The position numbers and the translations under genes were made by a program. This document shows, piece after piece, positions 28,120-37,412 of a DNA stretch of 64,000 bases; the stretch's first letter is position 1, and the number at the start of each line of letters is the position of its first letter. This DNA is from Fodinibacter sp963811825 (GTDB taxonomy: Bacteria; Actinomycetota; Actinomycetes; Actinomycetales; Dermatophilaceae). Under the pieces are notes generated by a model, which had not been told where the DNA came from, searched no databases, and saw only the letters and a program-made list of their open reading frames with translations. The DNA is taken from contig CAWESS010000036.1 of assembly GCA_963811825.1 (NCBI GenBank), positions 1 to 64,000 on the forward strand, read 5' to 3'.

Positions 28120-29313
28120 GTGAGCCGCCGCAGCCTGGCCTTCGACATCGCCGTTGCAGCGCTCGTCGGCGTGCTGGGGCAGCTCGAGGCCTGGACGGGC
28201 GCGGGCGCGACGCACCAGCAGGGCCCGGTGTGGGCCCAGAGCCTGCTGTATGCCGTCGCCGCGGTGCTGCTGCTGTGGCGTCGCCGGCATCCGCTGGCGG
28301 TGCTCGGCGTCATGACGGCGGTCTACCTCGTCGAGTTCGCCGTCTTCGGTTCGCCGGAGGGCAACGGGGTCGCGCTCGCCCCGATGGTCGCCACCTACTC
28401 GGCCGGCCGGTACGCCGCCCCACGGCGGTCGTGGCTCGCCCTCCCGCTGGCGTTCGTGTTCTGGCTCGGCTGGATGTCGTTCGACCCGCTCAACGAGGGC
28501 GGTTCGACCGCCGAGCGCCTCGGGACCGCCGTGTGGATGTCGCCCTCGATCATCGCCTGGCTCACCGGAGCGCTGGTGCGGGTGACCCTGCTGTACCGCG
28601 AGCAGCGCGTCGCGACGCGTGAGCAGCAGGCGTCCCGCGCGGTCGCCGAGGAGCGCAACCGCATCGCCCGCGAGCTGCACGACGTCGTCGGGCACAGCGT
28701 GTCGGTGATGACCGTGCAGGCGGCGGCGGTGCGACGGCGGCTGCGCGACGACCAGGTGGTCGAGCGCGAGGCCCTCGAGACGGTCGAGGACGTCGGGCGC
28801 GAGGCGATGGCCGAGATGCGCCGGCTGGTGGGGGTGCTGCGGGAGCCCGACGGCGAGCGCGCGAGCCTGGAGCCGTCGCCCGGGCTCGGCCAGGTCGACC
28901 GGCTGGCCGAGCAGTTCCGCTCGTCAGGGCTGCCGGTGTCGGTCACCGTGACCGGGGACCCGCGTGAGCTGCCCGGCGGGGTCGACCTCACGGCGTACCG
29001 GCTGCTGCAGGAGGGCCTGACCAACTCGCTGCGGCACGCGAGCGGCGCCAGCCACGCCGAGGTCGTGATCGCCTACGACCCGGATGCCGTGCGGCTGGAG
29101 GTCGTCGACGACGGGCCCGGCGGCCGGGGGTCGGGTGCCGGCGTGCGGGGTTCCGAGGCCGATGCTGGCGATGACACCGACGCCGCCGGCGGGAACGGGC
29201 TGGTCGGGATGCGCGAGCGCATCGCGGTCTACGGCGGGTCGCTGCGGGCGGGGCCACGCGCCGACGGCGGGTTCGAGCTGGTCGCGGTGCTGCCGACGGC
29301 GGCGCCGTCGTGA
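28120..29313 (+). CDS. NarL-type sensor histidine kinase
   Basis: A 397-residue intact protein. Four or five membrane helices in residues 1-160 (AVAALVGVLGQL, LYAVAAVLLLWRRRHPLAVL, WLALPLAFVFWLGWMSF, SIIAWLTGALVRVTLLY) precede a HisKA_3 domain. The phospho-accepting histidine is in ERNRIARELHDVVGHSVSVM. The HATPase_c domain shows YRLLQEGLTNSLRHA (N box), VVDDGPGG (G1) and GLVGMRERIAVYGG (G2). The kinase senses through its membrane part, since no large sensor domain is present. The GTG at 28120 is the likely start. It overlaps the response regulator by 4 bases. Confidence 0.95.
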   Translation: MSRRSLAFDIAVAALVGVLGQLEAWTGAGATHQQGPVWAQSLLYAVAAVLLLWRRRHPLAVLGVMTAVYLVEFAVFGSPEGNGVALAPMVATYSAGRYAAPRRSWLALPLAFVFWLGWMSFDPLNEGGSTAERLGTAVWMSPSIIAWLTGALVRVTLLYREQRVATREQQASRAVAEERNRIARELHDVVGHSVSVMTVQAAAVRRRLRDDQVVEREALETVEDVGREAMAEMRRLVGVLREPDGERASLEPSPGLGQVDRLAEQFRSSGLPVSVTVTGDPRELPGGVDLTAYRLLQEGLTNSLRHASGASHAEVVIAYDPDAVRLEVVDDGPGGRGSGAGVRGSEADAGDDTDAAGGNGLVGMRERIAVYGGSLRAGPRADGGFELVAVLPTAAPS

Positions 29314-30008
29314 GCGACGTCGGGCGGCTCGCGGTGCTCATCGCCGACGACCAGGCCCTCGTGCGCCGCGGCCTGCGGATGATCCTGGAGACCGAGCCGG
29401 ACCTCGACGTCGTCGGTGAGGCGGAGGACGGGGCGGATGCCGTGAGCCTGGTTGCGTCGACGCGCCCCGACATCGTGCTCATGGACGTGCGGATGCCGGG
29501 CGTGGACGGCATCGAGGCGACGCGGCGCATCCTCGCCGACCCGGGCTGCCGGTCACGCGTGCTCATGCTGACGACGTTCGACATGGACGAGTACGTCGTC
29601 GACGCCCTGCGCGCCGGTGCCAGCGGGTTCCTGCTCAAGGACGTGCGACCCGAGCTGCTCGTCGACGGCATCCGGGCCGTGGCCGCCGGGGAGTCGCTGC
29701 TCGCGCCGGTCGTGACCCGGCGGCTCATCGAGTCGTACCTCGACCAGCGGCGTGGGGCCACGGCGGACCCTGAGTCCGTGCGGCGGTTGGCCGCCCTCAC
29801 GCCCCGCGAGGACGAGGTGCTGCGGCTCGTCGCCCGCGGACTGACGAACGCCGAGATCGCCGGGACGCTCTACGTGTCGGAGACGACGGTGAAGACCCAC
29901 GTCGGTCGCATCCTCACCAAGCTGGGCCTGCGCGACCGGGTTCAGGCCGTGATCTTCGCCTACGAGGCCGGCCTCGTCGGTCCGACCGCGCGGCCGAGCC
30001 ACCAGTGA
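29310..30008 (+). CDS. NarL/LuxR-family response regulator
   Basis: A 232-residue intact protein. The receiver domain has the acidic pair in VLIADDQALVRRGL, the phospho-accepting Asp in DIVLMDVRMPGVDG, the Thr in LMLTTFDMDEY and the Lys in GFLLKDVRP. The C-terminal LuxR-type HTH spans residues 165-225 (LTPREDEVLRLVARGLTNAE, TTVKTHVGRILTKLGLRDRV). The GTG at 29310 overlaps the kinase stop (GTGA), so the pair is translationally coupled. The target regulon is not evident; this class commonly controls export or envelope stress genes. Confidence 0.96.
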   Translation: MSDVGRLAVLIADDQALVRRGLRMILETEPDLDVVGEAEDGADAVSLVASTRPDIVLMDVRMPGVDGIEATRRILADPGCRSRVLMLTTFDMDEYVVDALRAGASGFLLKDVRPELLVDGIRAVAAGESLLAPVVTRRLIESYLDQRRGATADPESVRRLAALTPREDEVLRLVARGLTNAEIAGTLYVSETTVKTHVGRILTKLGLRDRVQAVIFAYEAGLVGPTARPSHQ

Positions 30009-30114
30009 CGGTGCCGTCTCCTCCACCCTCCACGGACAGAAGCGGCGGCGAAACTGCGCGAGTGAGTTCGCCGTCGCGCTCCACGTTGGCGTGCTGCGTC
30101 CGACCTGGACGCGC

Positions 30115-30469
30115 CTACTGCGCCGTTCGGTCGGGCGCAATCCCCTTGCTCTGCTCCACTGGATGCTTGACGGCGGACTTCTCGATCTTGGCAAGGGCCG
30201 CGGCTGCCGAGGTCGACACCGCACTGCTCAGCAAGGCCAACCAGGTAGACCAGAACATCGGCCAGTTCTTCGCCCACACGCGTGTGGAGCGGCTCTGCGG
30301 AGATCAGCTCTTTCGCGCGGTCGGCCGGAAGCCACTGCAACAGCTCGGCCAACTCCCCTACCTCACCGACGAGGGCAAGCAGCACGGACTTCGGGTCCTG
30401 GAACTTCTCCCAGTCGCGCTCCTCGCGAAACTGACGAGCGGCTACCCGGATGGTTTCGAGATCTGACAC
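30115..30469 (-). CDS. MazG-like nucleotide pyrophosphohydrolase
   Basis: About 117 residues with one frame change near 30215. The metal-binding motifs of the MazG/all-alpha NTP pyrophosphatase fold are present: EVGELAELLQW (E-x-x-E) and GEELADVLVYLVGLAEQCGV (E-x-x-D). The N-terminus SDLETIRVAARQFREERDWE and the C-terminal AAAALAKIEKSAVKHPVEQS match the single-domain MazG-like group (RS21-C6 type). These enzymes hydrolyse (d)NTPs, often modified or excess ones, to monophosphates. The GTG at 30469 lies 141 bp from the start of the divergent nuclease-helicase. The pair sits in an AT-richer island. Confidence 0.87.
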
Positions 30470-30610
30470 AGCCGCGAGTATGCCGCGTCGCCGCGATTCC
30501 GGCCGACCTCGCGGATAGAGTCGCGACCGTAATTGCGGCCCGACAGGCTTCCGGTCCAGGACACGCCCCCACCCGCACGGTTCACTTCGTGCTGCCTGGG
30601 GTTCTCAATC

Positions 30611-32477
30611 GTGACGCTGTACCGGACGTCCGTCGAAGGCTTCTCCGCCATCGAGCATCACTTCGCCGAGCTGCTGGCTGATCAGATGTCACACCGCACG
30701 GGGCGCCGCCCATCCGACAGCGAGCGACGCTCGTGGGAGCGCAGCATTCCCGCGCTACGGGCCGACCTCGTGGCGGCCGGCCTCAACGACGTCGAGATGC
30801 TCATCGAGTACCAGCTCCCGCTCACCAGCAAGCGGGCCGATGTGGTCCTCGTGGGCCAGCATCCGGTGACGGGCGGACCGTCGTACCTGGTGGTGGAGCT
30901 CAAGCAGTGGAGCCACGCTGAGCGCTTCGAGGACAGCGACTCCCTGGTGCGCATCGAGCAGTACGGCAGCCGCCCGGTCACTCACCCCGCCCTCCAGGTC
31001 CGCGACTACTGCGACTACATGCTGGGCTTCAATGCCGTGCTCGCAGAGGCACCAGAGACTCTCGCGGGGGTGGCCTACCTCCACAACGCCACGGATGCCG
31101 GCGTGGCAGACCTCTTCCGCCTCCCCGGGAATGACCTGGGCCGGGTCTTCACCGGTCAGCGCCGCGGAGAGTTCCGGGAGTTCCTCCACTCGCGCTTCGC
31201 TCCGGGAAAGACGGGATCGATCTACGCAGACCGGCTCTGAGGCCAGTCGCATCGCCCCGTCAAAGCAGCTGCTCGCACTCGCCGCCGAGGAGGTGCAACG
31301 TCGAGAGATGTTCGTGTTGCTGGACGAGCAGCGCGACGCCTACAACTACGTCCTCCACGCCGTGGAGCGAGCCCGTCGAAGCAACACCAAGACGGCAGTG
31401 ATCGTCTCAGGTGGTCCCGGCAGCGGGAAGAGCGTGATCGCCCTGTCGTTGCTGGGCGAGTTGTCTCGACAAGGTCGAGCCGTTCTCCATGCAACCGGCT
31501 CTCGGTCGTTCACCCAGACGCTGCGCAAGGTCGCTGGCAAGCGGGCTCCTCGCGTGCAGAAGATGTTCACGTACTTCAATTCACTTCATCGCGGCGGAGG
31601 CGAACGACCTCGACGCGTTGATCCTCGACGAGGCACACCGCATCCGGGAGACGTCGGTGTCTCGTTGGACGAAGGCAGAGCACCGCACCGGCCGCCCTCA
31701 GATCGACGAGCTGCTGGATGCCGCCCGCGTGCCGGTCTTCCTCCTCGACGAGTTCCAGGTCGTGCGCCCGGGCGAGCAGGGCACAGTCGATGACATCGCC
31801 AAGCACGCAACCGGCGCGGGGGATGCACGTCGAGAAGATCGATCTCGACGCTCAGTTCCGTTGCGGCGGATCCGAGGAGTACGTCCTGTGGGTCAAGCGC
31901 CTCCTCGGCCTGGAGCCGGGTGGTCCGACTCGAGTGGACCGGCGACCCGGGCTTCGAGGTTGAGGTCGCGGACACTCCGTACGAGCTCGAGGCCAGTCTC
32001 GCGACGAAGCTCGAGGGCGGGTACTCCGCTCGAATTGCAGCCGGGTACTGCTGGCCATGGAGCGACCCTCGGGAGGACGGTTCCCTGCCGGCGGACGTCC
32101 ACATCGGCGACTGGGCAAAGCCGTGGAACCTCAAGGGCGAGAGGTCCGTTGGCGGCGCTCCCGCGGCGGCCCTGTGGGCCACCGACCCGGCGGGCTTCGG
32201 CCAAGTCGGCTGTGTGTACACGGCGCAGGGCTTCGAGTACGACTACTCCGGTGTCATCCTTGGCCCCGACTTCGTGTGGCGTGACGACCGATGGGTCGCT
32301 GTTCGCGAAGCCAACAAGGACCCCGACTTCCGTAACCGGTCTCGGGTCAGCGACGCCGACTTCGACCGCCTCATTCGGAACGTCTACAAGGTGCTGATGA
32401 CTCGAGGTATGAGAGGGGTCACCCTCTACTCCACTGACTCACTGACCCAGCAGCATCTCCGAAAGATGGCGTTGTAG
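30611..32477 (+). CDS. PD-(D/E)XK nuclease / DUF2075 (schlafen group 3-like) helicase
   Basis: About 620 residues. The N-terminal 180 residues contain a PD-(D/E)XK-like site: LIEYQLPLTSKRADVVLVG with the Asp, then SYLVVELKQWSHAE with the E-x-K. The DUF2075 ATPase follows: Walker A in VIVSGGPGSGKSVIALSLLG, Walker B in LDALILDEAHRI, then VFLLDEFQVVRPGEQG. Helicase-like motifs are DLDAQFRCGGSEEYV, CVYTAQGFEYDYSGVILGPD and NVYKVLMTRGMRGVTLYSTD. It resembles nucleic-acid-dependent motors of SF1 that occur in defence islands. Frame changes lie near 31205, 31590, 31815 and 31925. The GTG at 30611 follows a weak ribosome site. It is divergent from the MazG-like gene. Confidence 0.85.
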
Positions 32478-32587
32478 CCGATCAGCCTGAACGCCATTAG
32501 CGTCGCGAGCCGCCACAGCGGGCTGACACAGGTCCCGCGGGGGCACACCACGATGCGCCGCGCGCTTCCAGTTGATGCGACCTCAGC

Positions 32588-33112
32588 TCAACCGATTCCG
32601 AGCTTCTTCGCCACCGCGGGTCCACCCATTTCGCGGATGACGTCTGGCGGACCCACGACAACGAGTTTGTCCGTCGCCCGCGAAAGGCCCACGTACAGCC
32701 GCTCACGGGACCGCTCGCGCGGCATCCGCTCGTTGACGCACAGCACGACGACCTTGCGTTCCAAGCCCTTGCAGCCGAGCACGTGCCCGTAGAACACACA
32801 GTCCTTGTCCCAGAAGGTTCGCCAGTAGCCGTCCTGGCCCTCCGACTCCTGCAGCGCCACCTGCTCGGGATGCCGCGCGCCCGTCGTCAGGAGCGCCACG
32901 TCCTCCGGTCGCCAGCCCTCATCCAGTAGCGGGTCGATCTGGTCGTCAGCAACATCGAGGGCCTCCTCGGCCGAAGCCTCGACGTACGTGACCTCCGGGC
33001 CCTCTCCCCCGCGGGCGTACATCCGCATCGGTGCCAGTGGTCCGAATGCCTCGGCGATCTGCCTGGTGTTGCGGAGGTCGTATGGATGACAACTCGCACA
33101 CTCCTCAAACGA
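32588..33112 (-). pseudogene. C-terminal remnant of a UvrD/SF1-type helicase
   Basis: About 170 codons carry the last third of an SF1 helicase. Landmarks are YDLRNTRQIAEAFGPLAPMR (motif IV region), WRPEDVALLTTGARHP, CVFYGHVLGCKGLERKVVVL (motif V-like, K-G-L-E) and ERLYVGLSRATDKLVVVGPP (motif VI, GLSRA). The reading frame is intact to its stop at 32588 apart from one shift near 33030. The 5' side stops abruptly 6 bp from the nrdJ terminator, with no Walker A or B and no start. Such C-termini belong to NERD- or UvrD-like helicases. It is a deletion remnant at the edge of the island. Confidence 0.75.
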
Positions 33113-33118
33113 GCGATG

Positions 33119-33143
33119 GGGCCCAACGCAATGCGTTAGGCCC
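33119..33143 (-). terminator. Terminator of the nrdR-nrdJ operon
   Basis: GGGCC-C-AACGC / GCGTT-A-GGCCC forms a hairpin with one internal mismatch and a 3-base loop, 21 bp downstream of the nrdJ stop. No T tract is present. It marks the right edge of the accessory island. Confidence 0.7.
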
Positions 33144-33163
33144 CACCGACGGATGGCTGCCGG

Positions 33164-36136
33164 TCAGCTGCAGCCGGAGGTGCTTCCGCAGCCTTCGCAG
33201 ACGTAGCAGGAACCGGCCGGGCGCATCTTCGTCCCGCAGGTCATGCACATCGGCGCATCCGCGGCCTTGGAGTCGCCGAACGCCGCGAGCAGGTCGGCCG
33301 AGGAGTGGATCTCCGAGGAGACCTCACGGGCCGAGGCTGCACCCGCACCGGACGTGACCGCCGAGGCGTCGAGCGACGAGCCCGACTCCCCCGCCGCGGA
33401 ACCGGCGGCCGGAGCGTCAACCGGCGCGACGGCATCCATCTTCTTGGACGAGGCGCCGATGCCCTGGCTGAACGACTCGAGCTCTTCCTCGAGGTCCTCA
33501 CCCGTCTCCTCGTCGACCGGCGCGTACGACCCGGTCTCGAGCTGGCGCGCCCGCTCCTCCGCGGAGTGGATGCCCATGTACGAGCGGGTGTCGAAGTCGA
33601 GGTAGTCCAGCGCCAACCGGCGGAACACGTAGTCCATCAGCGACTGCGCCATCCGCACGTCCGGGTCGTCGGTCATGCCGGCCGGCTCGAAGCGCATGTT
33701 CGTGAACTTCTCGACGAACGTCTCCAGCGGCACGCCGTACTGCAGCGCGACCGAGGTGACGATCGAGAAGGCGTCCATGACACCGGCCAGGGTCGAGCCC
33801 TGCTTGCCGAACTTCAGGAACAGCTCACCGAGCCGCCCGTCGTCGTAGGTGCCGGCCGTGAGGTAACCCTCGGCCCCACCGACGGCGAACGAGATGGTCT
33901 GCGACGCCCGACGCTTGGGCAGGCGCTCACGCGTCGGCCGGTAGACGACCTTCTCGACGATCTCGGTCGTCGCGGCAGCCACCGCGGCCGAGGCCTTGTC
34001 GGCCGCGGCGTCCTTGGCGGTCGAGCCACCATCGGACAGCGGCTGGCCCACCTTGCAGTTGTCGCGGTAGACGGCCAGCGCCTTCAGGCCCATCTTCCAG
34101 CCCTGGACGTAGACCTCCTCGATCTCCTCGACGCTCGCCGACTCCGGCAGGTTGACCGTCTTGGAGATGGCACCCGACAGGAACGGCTGCACCGCAGCCA
34201 TCATCCGCACGTGGCCCATCGGGGAGATGGCCCGCGCACCCATGGCGGTGTCGAAGACCCCGTAGTGCTCGGTCTTCAGGCCGGGCGCGTCGACGACGTG
34301 ACCCTTGTCGGCGATGTACTCCACGATCGCCTCGACGGTCTCCTCGGTGTACCCGAGCTGGCGCAGCGCCCGCGGGATCGTGAGGTTGACGATCTGCATC
34401 GAGCCGCCACCGACGAGCTTCTTGAACTTCACGAGCGAGAAGTCGGGCTCGATGCCGGTGGTGTCGCAGTCCATCATGAAGCCGATGGTCCCGGTCGGGG
34501 CGAGCACCGACGCCTGGGCGTTGCGGTAGCCGTTCTTCTCGCCCAGCTTCACCACGGCATCCCACGCCTTGGTGGCGACGCGGTGGATGTCCTTGTCCAT
34601 CGTCGTCACGGTGCGGATCGTGTCGTTGGCGGAGGCGTGCTTGCGCATGACCCGCTTGTGGGCGTCCGCGTTGCGGGCGTACCCGGCGTACGGGCCGACG
34701 ACCGCGGCGAGCTCGGCGGAGCGCTTGTAGGCGGCACCGGTGAGCAGCGAGGTGATCGACGCCGCGATGGCGCGCCCACCCTCGGAGTCGTACCCGTGGC
34801 CGGTGGCCATGAGCAGCGCGCCGAGGTTGGCGTAGCCGATGCCGAGCTGGCGGTAGTCACGCGTGGTGTCACCGATCGCCTCGGTCGGGAAGTCGGCGAA
34901 GCAGATCGAGATGTCCATCGCCGTGATGACGAGCTCGACGACCTTCTGGAACATGTCGGAGTCGAAGCTGTCGTCGTCGCGCAGGAACTTCAGCAGGTTC
35001 AGGCTGGCCAGGTTGCACGAGCTGTTGTCCAGGCTCATGTACTCCGAGCACGGGTTGGATGCCGTGATCCGCCCGGTCTCGGGGTTGGTGTGCCAGTCGT
35101 TGATCGTGCCGTCGTACTGGATGCCCGGGTCGGCGCACTCCCACGCGGCGGCGGCGATCTTGCCCATGAGCTCGCGGGCGTCGACGGTCTCGATGACCGA
35201 GCCGTCCTTGCGCGAGGTCAGGCCGAACTCCTTGCCCTCCTCGACCGCCCGCATGAACTCGTCGGTGACGCGCACCGAGTTGTTCGCGTTCTGGTACTGG
35301 ACCGAGACGATGTCCTTGCCGCCGAGGTCCATGTCGAAGCCGGCGTCACGCAGCGCGCGGATCTTGTCCTCCTCGCGCGCCTTCGTCTGCACGAACTCCT
35401 CGATGTCGGGGTGGTCGACGTCGAGGACGACCATCTTGGCCGCGCGGCGCGTGGCGCCACCGGACTTGATGGTGCCCGCGGACGCGTCGGCGCCCCGCAT
35501 GAAGGAGACCGGGCCCGAGGCCGTGCCACCGGAGGACAGCAGCTCCTTGGAGGAGCGGATGCGCGAGAGGTTCAGACCGGCACCGGAGCCGCCCTTGAAG
35601 ATGAAGCCCTCCTCCTTGTACCAGTTGAGGATGGAGTCCATCGAGTCGTCGACGCTGAGGATGAAGCAGGCGCTGACCTGCTGCGGGCTCGCGGTGCCGA
35701 CGTTGAACCACACGGGCGAGTTGAAGCTGAACACCTGGTGCAGCAGGGCGTAGGTCAGCTCGTGCTCGAAGATCTCGGCGTCCTCGTCGGAGCCGAAGTA
35801 GCCGTGGTCCTTACCGGCCTTGACGTAGGTCAGCACGACCCGGTCGATGAGCTGGCGCAGGCCGCTCTCGCGCTCGGGCGTGCCGACGGCGCCGCGGAAG
35901 TACTTGGTCGTGACGATGGTGGAGGCGTTGACGCTCCAGAAGTCGGGGTAGTCCACCCCGCGCTGGTCGAAGATCGTCTCCCCGGTCTTCCAGTTCTGCT
36001 GGACGACGTCGCGCTTCTCCCAGGTCACCTGGTCGTAGGGGTGGACCCCGGGCGTGGTGAAGATGCGCTCGACGGTCACCCCCTTGCCGCGGGGGGACTT
36101 ACGGGCACCTGCACGTGCTCCGGCGGTCTCGGTCAT
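33164..36136 (-). CDS. nrdJ: Vitamin B12-dependent (class II) ribonucleotide reductase
   Basis: About 990 residues, intact and of usual length for actinobacterial NrdJ. It reduces ribonucleotides to deoxyribonucleotides with an adenosylcobalamin radical, independent of oxygen. Visible features are TTKYFRGAVGTPERE, the substrate-site region FSFNSPVWFNVG, ACFILSVDDSMDSILNWY, GGSGAGLNLSRIRSS, and the active-site triad region ASNPCSEYMSLDNSSCNLAS. The radical-channel strand VLAPTGTIGFMMDCDTTG, LALDYLDFDTRSYMGIHSAE and the C-terminal redox cysteines in MCMTCGTKMRPAGSCYVCEG are also present. An upstream ATG at 36184 would add 16 residues, but the start at 36136 (MTETAGARAG) has the better ribosome site. 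It follows nrdR by 114 bp. Confidence 0.97.
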   Translation of the reverse strand: MTETAGARAGARKSPRGKGVTVERIFTTPGVHPYDQVTWEKRDVVQQNWKTGETIFDQRGVDYPDFWSVNASTIVTTKYFRGAVGTPERESGLRQLIDRVVLTYVKAGKDHGYFGSDEDAEIFEHELTYALLHQVFSFNSPVWFNVGTASPQQVSACFILSVDDSMDSILNWYKEEGFIFKGGSGAGLNLSRIRSSKELLSSGGTASGPVSFMRGADASAGTIKSGGATRRAAKMVVLDVDHPDIEEFVQTKAREEDKIRALRDAGFDMDLGGKDIVSVQYQNANNSVRVTDEFMRAVEEGKEFGLTSRKDGSVIETVDARELMGKIAAAAWECADPGIQYDGTINDWHTNPETGRITASNPCSEYMSLDNSSCNLASLNLLKFLRDDDSFDSDMFQKVVELVITAMDISICFADFPTEAIGDTTRDYRQLGIGYANLGALLMATGHGYDSEGGRAIAASITSLLTGAAYKRSAELAAVVGPYAGYARNADAHKRVMRKHASANDTIRTVTTMDKDIHRVATKAWDAVVKLGEKNGYRNAQASVLAPTGTIGFMMDCDTTGIEPDFSLVKFKKLVGGGSMQIVNLTIPRALRQLGYTEETVEAIVEYIADKGHVVDAPGLKTEHYGVFDTAMGARAISPMGHVRMMAAVQPFLSGAISKTVNLPESASVEEIEEVYVQGWKMGLKALAVYRDNCKVGQPLSDGGSTAKDAAADKASAAVAAATTEIVEKVVYRPTRERLPKRRASQTISFAVGGAEGYLTAGTYDDGRLGELFLKFGKQGSTLAGVMDAFSIVTSVALQYGVPLETFVEKFTNMRFEPAGMTDDPDVRMAQSLMDYVFRRLALDYLDFDTRSYMGIHSAEERARQLETGSYAPVDEETGEDLEEELESFSQGIGASSKKMDAVAPVDAPAAGSAAGESGSSLDASAVTSGAGAASAREVSSEIHSSADLLAAFGDSKAADAPMCMTCGTKMRPAGSCYVCEGCGSTSGCS

Positions 36137-36250
36137 GCGTTTCCCTACCTTCTGCCCCGTTCGGGGGCCGTGGTGACCTGTCATCTGACTGTTGTACTGC
36201 GGGGGTCTGACACCGGCCTTGGCGGTTGGTGTCGACAGCGCGAGGCGCTG

Positions 36251-36751
36251 CTACCCCAGGGGGCGGGCGGACGGCATCCGGCCCGGTGGTTCGATGCCTG
36301 CGGCGTCGCGCTCGGCGCGCAGGAGGGTGATCGCGGACTCGAAGTCCTCGAGGTTGTCGAACGCCTGGTAGACGCTCGCGAAGCGCAGGTAGGCGACCTC
36401 GTCGAGCTCGCGCAGCGGCTCCAGGACGGCCAGGCCGACCTCGTGCGCGTCGATCTCGGCGCTGCCCTGGCTGCGGATGGTCTCCTCGACGCGCTGGGCG
36501 AGCCGGGCCAGGTCGTCCTCGCTGACGGGGCGGCCCTGGCAGGCCTTGCGGACGCCGACGAGCACCTTGGCGCGGCTGAACGGCTCGGTCGCGCCGGAGC
36601 GCTTGACCACGCTCAGGCTGGCCGTCTCGACGGTGGTGAAGCGGCGGCCGCACTCGGGGCACTGGCGGCGCCGGCGGATGCTCGAGCCGTCGTCGGTGGC
36701 CCGCGAGTCCATGACGCGGGAGTCGGTGTGGCGGCAGAACGGGCAGTGCAT
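36251..36751 (-). CDS. nrdR: Transcriptional repressor NrdR
   Basis: A 166-residue intact protein. An N-terminal zinc ribbon (MHCPFCRHTDSRVMDSR, RQCPECGRRFTTVE) is followed by an ATP-cone domain (VVKRSGATEPFSRAKVLVGV, LAVLEPLRELDEVAYLRFAS). NrdR binds (d)ATP through the cone and represses ribonucleotide reductase genes. GAGGGGGG precedes the ATG at 36751. It is transcribed ahead of nrdJ, and NrdR-type boxes lie upstream of it, consistent with autoregulation of the operon. Confidence 0.96.
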   Translation of the reverse strand: MHCPFCRHTDSRVMDSRATDDGSSIRRRRQCPECGRRFTTVETASLSVVKRSGATEPFSRAKVLVGVRKACQGRPVSEDDLARLAQRVEETIRSQGSAEIDAHEVGLAVLEPLRELDEVAYLRFASVYQAFDNLEDFESAITLLRAERDAAGIEPPGRMPSARPLG

Positions 36752-36816
36752 GTGACCCCCCTCGCGTGGGCTGCGGCGCGGCGCCCTGTGGACGATGCGG
36801 TGGACAATGGTGTTAA

Positions 36817-36890
36817 CAACCTGTGGATGACCGGCATTTCGTGTGCACAACATGTGGACGAACTACACGGGTGTAACCACTAGATGTGGT
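36817..36890 (-). promoter_or_regulatory. Three phased NrdR-type boxes
   Basis: CAACCTGTGG (36817-36826), CACAACATGTGG (36846-36857) and ACCACTAGATGTGGT (36876-36890) have centres about 30 and 31.5 bp apart. That is the three-helical-turn spacing expected for paired NrdR boxes. The last is nearly palindromic. They lie 66-140 bp upstream of nrdR in an otherwise AT-rich promoter region. Confidence 0.65.
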
Positions 36891-37093
36891 GCCATCTTCG
36901 CCCACTGTGACGTGGACCGCAAGGGATTCCGGGGTCTTCGGCGTGGCGGTTGTCGTTTGTGCAGGTCAGGGCGTTCGGATGCCGTCCGCCCGGGTTGCGC
37001 TCGGGCGTGTCGCCCCTCGCGCCGGGTCGAACCCCAGGTGCACGGATCCGCGAGCGGTATCACCTCGACCCACCGCGGGAGGACGCCTGGCAG

Positions 37094-37282
37094 CTACTCC
37101 CCCGGTGAGGCGCCCTGGTGCACGAGCGCCGCGGTGACCATCCAGTGCCAGTCGGTGCTCGACGCCCCGCCGCGGGCTCCGGCGCCGCAGTTGCACTCCC
37201 AGTGCCAGCGGCCGAGTGCGTCGCACGCGACGGCCGGGTGGTGGCTGCGGCGGGCTGTCCGCCGGCGGGTGAAGGTCCTCAT
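37094..37282 (-). CDS. Small cysteine/tryptophan-rich protein, function unknown
   Basis: A 62-residue ORF with strong third-position GC. It has a basic N-terminus (MRTFTRRRTARRSHHPAVAC) then GRWHWECNCGAGARG and TDWHWMVTAALVHQGASP. The Cys-x-Cys and flanking aromatic residues suggest a compact, perhaps metal-binding fold. No family is recognised with certainty. The ATG at 37282 has only a weak AGGGG ahead of it. It lies alone between the nrdR promoter and the LtrA gene. Confidence 0.55.
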   Translation of the reverse strand: MRTFTRRRTARRSHHPAVACDALGRWHWECNCGAGARGGASSTDWHWMVTAALVHQGASPGE

Positions 37283-37412
37283 ACCCCTGAAGAGGAGCGA
37301 GGGGGTCGGTTGATACCTCGCCCGTGGGCGAGTCGGGCTGAACAAGAGTCGGACCCGGATGCCGCGGCACGGCATCCGCGCGTGCCGTCGCGCCCCTCGC
37401 TACGGTGAGCCC

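Noticed and set aside
33305..36883. Very long open frame on the plus strand opposite nrdJ and nrdR (about 1,190 codons)
   Set aside because: It is antisense to two clearly homologous genes and its sequence is Asp/Val/Arg/Gly-rich without domain features. Open antisense frames are expected at this GC content.
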